Source: an uncultured euryarchaeote (GTDB lineage: Archaea > Thermoplasmatota > Poseidoniia > Poseidoniales > Poseidoniaceae). Taken from it: a stretch of 12,699 nucleotides of DNA. A program made the position numbers and the translations under genes. Below, piece by piece: positions 7,550 to 12,699 of the stretch. Location: the NCBI GenBank assembly GCA_937892665.1, contig CALBJF010000357.1:1-12699 (forward strand), given 5' to 3'. Under the pieces are notes generated by a model, which did no database searches, was not told the origin of the DNA, and saw only the letters and a list, made by a program, of their open reading frames with translations. Numbering within the stretch: the first letter of the stretch is position 1; the number at the start of each line of letters is the position of its first letter.

Positions 7550-8554
7550 TCAGTTGATTGCGGTGTACATGTCATCAGGCATTTCGCCAGCGAGCATGAG
7601 GGCACCTTCTGCAACCTTTTCTAATGGGTTTTCAACACACCAGACGTTAACGTCGCCGATGTCCGAGATCTCTCGAGCAACTCGCTCTGCAAGTCCATCA
7701 ATGAGAGAACCTCCACCGGAGAGGATGATGTTGTTTCGAAGAACTGGTTGGTATTCAGGGTCAGCTTCAGCAACAATTCTCTTGATTGCGTTTCCGACCT
7801 TTGGAATGAGGAGTTCACAAGCCTCTAGAATCAAATCACCGATATCGACGGTCTGGTTCTTTCCATCAACGCTGAGGTTTACTTCAACGGTTCGTGTGTC
7901 TCCGCCAACATAGGACGATTCTTCCTTCCACTTGCGGACCATGTCCTTTGTAATTTGAGCACCAGTGAATTTCTTTGAAATCAGTGTCATCAATTCGATG
8001 TCGAGCCAGTCTCCAGCTTCTTGGATTGTTACTTGGTCTTCATCAGTAGGGAATGTTCCGTGGATACGAGCGATGTCAGTTGTACCTGCACCGACGTCAA
8101 CAACGATTGAACCGCCAATTTCGCCGATACCAAATGCTGTTGCGAATGGTTCTGTAACGACCATGATTGCGTTTACTTGTCCACGAAGTGTGGCAACGAG
8201 GTTGCTCTTGTCAGTAAATGAAACGTGGCTTGGGGAGCAAATAACTCCGAAAACCTCGTCATATTCTTCTGGATCAACTGTTTCGATGAGGTGAGATACG
8301 AATGCCTTAGCAGCAGCTAAGTTTGCTTCATCATCTTGTGCAACACCAGCGGCCATTGGGCGATATAGGTTACATGCAAGTTTGTTCTTCAAAGCATCTG
8401 CTCCGAAGAGAACATCACGCTTCAAGAAGTTGCGAGCTACAGGGTCTTTTGGTCGTCCTACGACTGTCTCAATAGAGTGCATAGCGCCAGCGCTGGATGC
8501 AATCGTAGATTGAAAGGTTCCTAAATCAATTCCAACATATAATCGTTCACTCAT
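7550..8554 (-). CDS. Actin-like ATPase of the MreB/MamK group
   Basis: The 334-residue protein belongs to the actin/HSP70/sugar-kinase fold and forms, by family analogy, ATP-dependent cytoplasmic filaments. Visible motifs are phosphate-1 YVGIDLGTFQST (6-17), candidate catalytic Glu135 in VVTEPF, phosphate-2 VVDVGAGTTD (151-160) and adenosine motif ILSGGGSLIDG (277-287). From memory, VVGRPKD near the N-terminus and the MHG/IHGT-P-ED-Q-T sequence after phosphate-2 resemble MamK more than classical MreB, and the length also fits MamK. There is no membrane-targeting helix. I chose ATG 8554 because AAGGTGAT, complementary to the 16S 3' end, precedes it. Two more ATGs abut it upstream, and ATG 8602 would lie inside a likely TATA box. 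Crenactin-like and diverged MreB assignments remain possible. The neighbouring coiled-coil gene is the obvious candidate partner. Confidence 0.92.
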   Translation of the reverse strand: MSERLYVGIDLGTFQSTIASSAGAMHSIETVVGRPKDPVARNFLKRDVLFGADALKNKLACNLYRPMAAGVAQDDEANLAAAKAFVSHLIETVDPEEYDEVFGVICSPSHVSFTDKSNLVATLRGQVNAIMVVTEPFATAFGIGEIGGSIVVDVGAGTTDIARIHGTFPTDEDQVTIQEAGDWLDIELMTLISKKFTGAQITKDMVRKWKEESSYVGGDTRTVEVNLSVDGKNQTVDIGDLILEACELLIPKVGNAIKRIVAEADPEYQPVLRNNIILSGGGSLIDGLAERVAREISDIGDVNVWCVENPLEKVAEGALMLAGEMPDDMYTAIN

Positions 8555-8600
8555 CATCATCACCTTCTCGGATATACAAGCGTGGATGCCATACGGTTTC

Positions 8601-8607
8601 AATATAG
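8601..8607 (-). promoter_or_regulatory. Candidate TATA box of the actin-like gene
   Basis: The minus strand reads CTATATT here, about 50 bases upstream of the chosen ATG at 8554. Initiation about 25 bp downstream would give a leader of about 25 bases carrying the AAGGTGAT ribosome-binding site at 8559-8566. This favours transcription of the actin separately from the upstream protease, and argues against the longer reading frame from 8602, because that ATG overlaps the TATA element. Confidence 0.4.
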
Positions 8608-8647
8608 CCCTTCGCTCTCAAGGAAATTTTAGTAATCAAAAATCATC

Positions 8648-11509
8648 TCAGTCTATCTTTTTTTGCGTAAGAAACTGTAAAAATGTGGCAATAAGAAAAG
8701 AGAGAACAAGTATGGCTAAGACCGACGTCAGCACCCATCCAGGGGCCTCGCTTGATTCTACTTCGGTTTCGTCATACACCTCGATGATGAATGAAGGCGA
8801 CTCCAAGATATTCGATTGTGATTCAGTCCACCAACTTGTGTTGCGATCAGTGCCTTCGATGACGACGAACCACTCCCCGTTTGGTGAGAGCGGGAAAAAG
8901 CCATTTTCAACATCGATATTGCAGGTGTGCCACGAATCATTTTCCGTAACCATGGTGCAAATCTCAACAATACCCAATGAATCATTTGAGCGCTGCAACG
9001 TGATATTAATGTCCACGACATCATTATCTAGAACAGAGAACATCAAGGGAATTGTTGAATTATTGTGCCCAACCAATTTGGAGGCATCAAAGAATATTTG
9101 AGGGATATCGTTCATTTCAGCACAACCGTTCTCTTGAACCGGAGTATCTTGAATTGTAGCAATACAATCGTCAATTGAATCGACAACTCCATCAGCATCA
9201 GTATCGTCAATACATCCATCAGAATTCACATCCCATGAAGAAGCATCTGTGAACGGGCACAAATCACTCTCATAGGGTATCCCGTCATTATCTGCATCTG
9301 TATGTCCGACAGGGTCGAGAACTACGCCCTGAATAGCCATCCCGAAACCAATCTTATTTCCTTCAACACCAATAGAATTTGGGACATTGCCCGGAGTGAC
9401 ATATCTTCCGACAACGAAGACATCGACCCAAGCACTAGAATCCAAACTCTCGGCAGAGAGCGAAACCCCGACAGTCGTTTCATTACTGCTTGGAAATGCA
9501 CTCATATTCGAAGGGTCTGCAAAACCATAATACAACATTGAAAACCCATTTTCCCTGTAGGTATCTCCTACAGCAAATCTACCATCTGGTAATTTTACAA
9601 GAAGTTGCAAGTCATCAACCATGTGAGGTTCTGGCTTGGCTTGAAAAGCCAATCGAATGTCTAGGTCTTGACCTTGTTGAAGGATAAAACGCTGCTGAAA
9701 GACATCATCTGTTCCCAAAAAAGGACCTTGTGCTCCTAGCCCATCCCATGGAGTAGAAAGGAGCGATTCTAACGGTTCTCCAGAGCCCTTTCGTTGATTT
9801 ATTAGATCAAGAGGTTCTACGTTTTCTAGGCGATACGAATCATGAATCCATATGTTTTCAATCGGCCGAACATCCTCTTGCATCAAATCGTTTTGAATCT
9901 CTTCGATATTGATCACCTCTGAGAGGTTCAATCGCCCCCACCCATCGTAGGAATTCGGAGAAAGACCTCCACCCATTCCCCCATTTCTGAATTCCTCTGA
10001 TAACGGAGTTGTTGAAAGTGCTAGAAGCGATTTCAGAAGAGGTGCAGAGGGAGTGAACCCTTCGCCAAGAAGGAGGTCATGTTGAAACGAAGGGGTGTTC
10101 GAAAACCATGGTTGAAGAGAACGAGAATCTACATTTTGTAATGACTCATTATGGCCAGTGAACCATCCGTCCCGCACCATCTGTTCCATGATGCTGGCGA
10201 ATCCGGCAGCAGTTGGCGTCGACATACTCGTGCCGCTAAGAGTGTGATGACCCGAGTTCCAGGTGTTGGCTTGACCATCTGATCGTGCGGAAGTAATCGA
10301 TACACCTGGTGCAAGAGCGAATACGCCCCTTGTACCGGCTTCTGTGGGGCCATGAACGGATGAATTCCAACGTCTAGGATCATCATCTTTGGTCGAGGCT
10401 CCAATAGCAATTACGTTCCTTGCGTTTGCAGGTTCAAGCACGTCGCCACCGTTATTTCCTGGAGCAATCAAAGGAAGAGACCAAGGATACTCTCGGGTAA
10501 ACGCATCAAAATCACCAGATCGAAGCGTGTACTCCGTCGTATCATCACCCCAAGAATCTGAATGTAAGATTGCGCCATATTCAGACGACTCGAGCAATAA
10601 ATAATCAACATCAGGAGGGAGCCAACCTTCTTCGGATACGATGTCTTGAACAACAAGCTTTGTTCCATATCCGAGCGCCATTGCTGCAGAAGGAATCTGA
10701 TACTCTTCCGAAGTCGATACAGGGTGACAACCTACTGAACCTGCAGTATGTGTGCCATGGCGATAATCGCTATGGCCCTGTGAATCCCAATCGTCGATTG
10801 AGGTATTTATGTGAAGAATTTTGCGTTGTGAATTCCCTGTACTATCACTTGTCAGGTTTCGAAAGCAGGAATGATCAGCATCAATTCCAGAGTCAGCGAT
10901 TCCTACGACAACCCCGCTCCCATTCAAACCTAATTCCCAAGCAAGCGGTGAGTTGTAATCAGAATCCTGTTTTGAGAGTTGAACTGCACTGCCGAGATTT
11001 CTACTGACTGTTTCCAGAGTAGGTTCTAGCCATAGAACACCGTCTATTTTGGAAAACCAATCGGTTGAATAATGATCTCTCCATTCGATTGTAGCGTGAG
11101 GTAAAACAGCATCTTGGGCGAGATTAAGAATTGAAGTACCCTTTTGCTCGAAAATATTGTCGATTATTTCATGTTGGACTTGTTCAGGTAAATTCGGTTC
11201 AAAAACGATGGAAACAAATTGTCCAGCAAAAGGTATTGATTGCCACGGAGCGGGTTCATTCACCGATTCAACTCGATCAAACGATTGAATTGTTCGATCG
11301 AGTTTCCATGCAATAAGTTCCGTTGGGGAAACGACTCTCAAAGGAACATATCCTGATTGAATTACATTGTCCCAAGCGGTCTGCGTCCATAATTCACCTT
11401 CAGGCAAAGTAAGGATTACCTCTTCTCCTCTGAGTTCTAGAGGGGCTTGGTCATGCACTAAGGAGAGCGGTGCAGCTAAGAGCAAGACAAGAAGAAGAGC
11501 ACTTCGCAC
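8648..11509 (-). CDS. Subtilisin-like serine protease (S8), secreted and membrane-anchored, with TSP3 repeats
   Basis: This is a 953-residue exported peptidase. The N-terminus RSALLLVLLLAAPLSL is a Sec-type signal peptide, followed by a prodomain-like region to about 185. The catalytic domain has Asp206 in IADSGID, His251 in RHGTHTAG, oxyanion Asn352 in APGNNGG and Ser428 in SGTSMSTPTAAG, so all four key residues are present. A beta-rich C-terminal region, possibly P-domain/PPC-like, precedes two TSP3 units (about 738-796), another beta domain and a membrane helix (about 923-945) before KKID. The protein should sit on the outer face and degrade proteins, probably for nutrition. I chose GTG 11509 because GAGGAGGT lies 10 bases upstream and it gives a proper signal peptide. 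ATG 11536 would add nine residues with two acidic ones and has no ribosome-binding site. The actin gene follows after 93 bp. Confidence 0.93.
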   Translation of the reverse strand: MRSALLLVLLLAAPLSLVHDQAPLELRGEEVILTLPEGELWTQTAWDNVIQSGYVPLRVVSPTELIAWKLDRTIQSFDRVESVNEPAPWQSIPFAGQFVSIVFEPNLPEQVQHEIIDNIFEQKGTSILNLAQDAVLPHATIEWRDHYSTDWFSKIDGVLWLEPTLETVSRNLGSAVQLSKQDSDYNSPLAWELGLNGSGVVVGIADSGIDADHSCFRNLTSDSTGNSQRKILHINTSIDDWDSQGHSDYRHGTHTAGSVGCHPVSTSEEYQIPSAAMALGYGTKLVVQDIVSEEGWLPPDVDYLLLESSEYGAILHSDSWGDDTTEYTLRSGDFDAFTREYPWSLPLIAPGNNGGDVLEPANARNVIAIGASTKDDDPRRWNSSVHGPTEAGTRGVFALAPGVSITSARSDGQANTWNSGHHTLSGTSMSTPTAAGFASIMEQMVRDGWFTGHNESLQNVDSRSLQPWFSNTPSFQHDLLLGEGFTPSAPLLKSLLALSTTPLSEEFRNGGMGGGLSPNSYDGWGRLNLSEVINIEEIQNDLMQEDVRPIENIWIHDSYRLENVEPLDLINQRKGSGEPLESLLSTPWDGLGAQGPFLGTDDVFQQRFILQQGQDLDIRLAFQAKPEPHMVDDLQLLVKLPDGRFAVGDTYRENGFSMLYYGFADPSNMSAFPSSNETTVGVSLSAESLDSSAWVDVFVVGRYVTPGNVPNSIGVEGNKIGFGMAIQGVVLDPVGHTDADNDGIPYESDLCPFTDASSWDVNSDGCIDDTDADGVVDSIDDCIATIQDTPVQENGCAEMNDIPQIFFDASKLVGHNNSTIPLMFSVLDNDVVDINITLQRSNDSLGIVEICTMVTENDSWHTCNIDVENGFFPLSPNGEWFVVIEGTDRNTSWWTESQSNILESPSFIIEVYDETEVESSEAPGWVLTSVLAILVLSFLIATFLQFLTQKKID
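9122..9298 (-). repeat. Thrombospondin type-3 repeats in the protease
   Basis: Two calcium-loop units read on the minus strand, DADNDGIPYESDLCP and DTDADGVVDSIDDC, are each closed by a GC (SDGC, ENGC). They resemble the four units in the YHYH/hydrolase protein and probably form a rigid Ca2+-loaded stalk between the catalytic part and the final beta domain and membrane helix. Confidence 0.85.
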
Positions 11510-11575
11510 AACGTTAGGGACCTCCTCATTGTTCATGAAACACGCGATGCGTCGTTTGGCAAGTCAACCATCGCG

Positions 11576-11581
11576 TTTAAA
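11576..11581 (+). promoter_or_regulatory. Candidate TATA box for the ribosomal protein L18Ae operon
   Basis: TTTAAA lies 25-30 bases upstream of ATG 11606, so transcription would begin at or within a few bases of the start codon. The message would be leaderless or nearly so, although a GAGGA at 11598-11602 could serve as a weak ribosome-binding site on a longer transcript. The divergent protease starts less than 100 bp away, so both control regions lie in this short gap. Confidence 0.4.
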
Positions 11582-11605
11582 TCAACTAACCAATCGCGAG
11601 GAACC

Positions 11606-11878
11606 ATGAAGGCCTACCGTGTTGCTGGACAAGCCCCCTTTGGAAGCATGAGACAGAAGTTCTCTCTCGACATCGTTGCAAGTTCAAAAGACGATGCTGA
11701 ACACCGAGCATACTCTACTATCGGATCACGCCACAAAGCAAATCGCCGAGCGATCAAAATCATCTCAATTGGTGAAATCGACCCTCGAACATCAACCGAG
11801 CCATCCGTTCTCCATCACTTTCGCGACCAAATCACAGCAGAAGGTGGAAGAACCGCACCTGTGGCAGAAGAAGAGTGA
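11606..11878 (+). CDS. rpl18a: Large-subunit ribosomal protein L18Ae/LX (L20a family)
   Basis: The 90-residue basic protein begins MKAYRVAGQAPFGSMRQKFS and continues with the family pattern of DDAEHRAYSTIGSRHKANRRAIKI, typical of archaeal L18Ae (LX). It binds the large ribosomal subunit. The archaeal family is commonly about 60-80 residues. Here a tail of about 30 residues, ending in an acidic PVAEEE, follows the core at IGEID. The gene heads an information-processing cluster with pfdA and ftsY, an arrangement seen in many Euryarchaeota. The L31e and eIF6 genes that often precede it are not present here; a divergent protease occupies that side. Confidence 0.92.
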   Translation: MKAYRVAGQAPFGSMRQKFSLDIVASSKDDAEHRAYSTIGSRHKANRRAIKIISIGEIDPRTSTEPSVLHHFRDQITAEGGRTAPVAEEE

Positions 11879-11934
11879 AAGGCGCATCGCCGCATTCATG
11901 AACGACGCCCTATAGGCTATGATGGGGCGATAGA

Positions 11935-12513
11935 TTGGAACAGACAGAACTTGAACAAACAGCACGACTCGTTGAGATGAATCGTGAACGCTATCATGAA
12001 GTCCAAGAACGCGTTGAGCAAGTCCTCAATGTTCTTGGTGAGCATGACGTAACTGCAACAATTCTCGAAACTCTTTCCAATAAAAATCATGATTCTGAAA
12101 TGAACATGCATGTTTCAATCGGTGCTGGAGTAACACTCAGTTGTAAACACCCAGGCGGTGGTGAAGGAACAGCAATTATCGATTTAGGAAGCGGAATTTT
12201 TGGTGAGCGTACCTGGTCTGATGCAGCTTTAGTTACCCGAGAGCGAATGGAAGAACTTGGCTCGCTTCTAGAAAACCTTCAATCTCAAAGCAAACAACTT
12301 GAAACTACAATTTCATCCCTCGCTAAGACATTCACTCAAGCAGCAGTGGCGCAACATGAACAACAGCAACCAACCCCGCTTGTTGAACAACCGGTTGAGC
12401 AAGAAGCTGAACCAACTGAACCAGTTGAACCAGAGCAAGAAGAATCTACAACGACGAAACCAAATCGCCGCCGTGGTGGAATGTTTGGTAATCAGCTAAC
12501 ACTGGATGACTAG
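11935..12513 (+). CDS. pfdA: Prefoldin alpha subunit
   Basis: Prefoldin (GimC) is a hexameric jellyfish-shaped chaperone that holds unfolded proteins in coiled-coil tentacles and hands them to the thermosome. The 192 residues show an N-terminal heptad helix (1-40, ARLVEMNRERYHEVQERVEQ), a beta-hairpin core with VSIGAGV and TAIIDLGSGIFGERT, and a second helix (about 100-145). The tail (about 148-192) is Gln/Glu/Pro-rich and ends NRRRGGMFGNQLTLDD, longer than the usual family length of about 140-150. The start is TTG 11935: an in-frame TGA lies 15 bases upstream and the first ATG would cost 14 residues of the first helix. CTATAGG about 22 bases upstream could be a TATA element for a leaderless message. 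The gene is 56 bp after rpl18a, and its stop codon overlaps the ftsY ribosome-binding site. Confidence 0.9.
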   Translation: MEQTELEQTARLVEMNRERYHEVQERVEQVLNVLGEHDVTATILETLSNKNHDSEMNMHVSIGAGVTLSCKHPGGGEGTAIIDLGSGIFGERTWSDAALVTRERMEELGSLLENLQSQSKQLETTISSLAKTFTQAAVAQHEQQQPTPLVEQPVEQEAEPTEPVEPEQEESTTTKPNRRRGGMFGNQLTLDD

Positions 12514-12521
12514 GTGAGAAG

Positions 12522-12699
12522 ATGGGATTGTTTGATCGATTCAAACGTCGTGTCCAAGAGGTTGCGGAAGAAGTAAATTCTGATGAGTTAACAGCAACAG
12601 AAGATTCTGAGGAAGGCCAAGTAGCCCTCCAAACAGCCACTGAAATTGAAGAAGACTGGGATGATGAACCTCTTACTGAACTCGAAGAGACTTCTGTCG
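12522..12699 (+). CDS. ftsY: Signal recognition particle receptor FtsY, N-terminal fragment (cut by the window end)
   Basis: Only 59 codons are visible. MGLFDRFKRRVQEV is a short amphipathic basic helix of the kind that docks FtsY to the membrane, and it is followed by an acidic Glu/Asp-rich stretch (EELDWDDEP-like) matching the poorly conserved A domain. The NG GTPase domain lies beyond the window, so identification relies on this pattern plus the position directly after pfdA, where many Euryarchaeota carry ftsY. AGGTGA at 12512-12517 lies four bases upstream of the ATG. Full FtsY would receive SRP-ribosome complexes at the membrane, which suits a genome exporting large proteins. Confidence 0.75.
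   Translation, partial: MGLFDRFKRRVQEVAEEVNSDELTATEDSEEGQVALQTATEIEEDWDDEPLTELEETSV

Noticed and set aside
7550..8554. Magnetosome gene island, because of the MamK resemblance
   Set aside because: No other magnetosome gene (such as mamA, mamB, mamE or mamM types) is in the window. The neighbours are a subtilisin and a coiled-coil protein.
8586..9101. 171-codon plus-strand frame antisense to the end of the protease
   Set aside because: The opposite strand encodes the protease's C-terminal beta domain and membrane helix, and the candidate has no ribosome-binding site or recognisable motif.
11881..11934. Small RNA or tiny gene between rpl18a and pfdA
   Set aside because: Only a five-codon frame (MNDAL) and a four-base-arm inverted repeat, GGCGCATCGCC, are visible, which is not enough for a call.

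Overview
The window looks like a piece of an archaeal chromosome, most likely from a marine, Thermoplasmata-related euryarchaeon such as Marine Group II/Poseidoniales. Three observations point to archaea: a geranylgeranylglyceryl phosphate synthase (the committed step of archaeal ether-lipid synthesis), a run of ribosomal protein L18Ae/LX, prefoldin alpha and FtsY, and TATA-like elements upstream of several genes. The Marine Group II assignment is inferred from style: moderate GC, very large exported proteins with thrombospondin type-3 repeats and C-terminal anchors, and an exported subtilisin. No phylogeny was possible here.

Layout. Bases 1-1715 (minus) hold an MsbA/ABCB-type half-transporter that runs off the left edge. 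It shares a 44-86 bp upstream region with a divergent plus-strand pair. That pair is a 976-residue envelope protein (TSP3 repeats, FSH1-like alpha/beta hydrolase, YHYH domain, Gly-rich linker, C-terminal membrane anchor) followed 4 bp later by a SCO1/SenC-like lipoprotein. After 48 bp comes GGGP synthase (plus), whose end overlaps tail-to-tail with a minus-strand block. In transcription order, that block reads subtilisin-like protease (8648-11509), MreB/MamK-type actin (7550-8554), and a 424-residue coiled-coil protein (6183-7457). To the right of the protease start, the plus strand carries the information-processing cluster rpl18a, pfdA and the first 59 codons of ftsY, cut by the window end.

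How the genes relate. The protease and the YHYH/hydrolase protein share one architecture: N-terminal export signal, calcium-binding TSP3 stalk, C-terminal transmembrane anchor. Both are probably displayed on the outer face of the membrane, where they could act on marine polymers. The actin and the long coiled-coil protein are adjacent and co-oriented, each with its own candidate promoter, and are the best candidate here for an uncharacterised two-part cytoskeletal system. The YHYH plus SCO-like pair is the second candidate, possibly a metal or redox system on the cell surface.

Coding density is high and no gene-free stretch exceeds about 100 bases. I found no tRNA, rRNA, CRISPR array, insertion sequence or attachment site.
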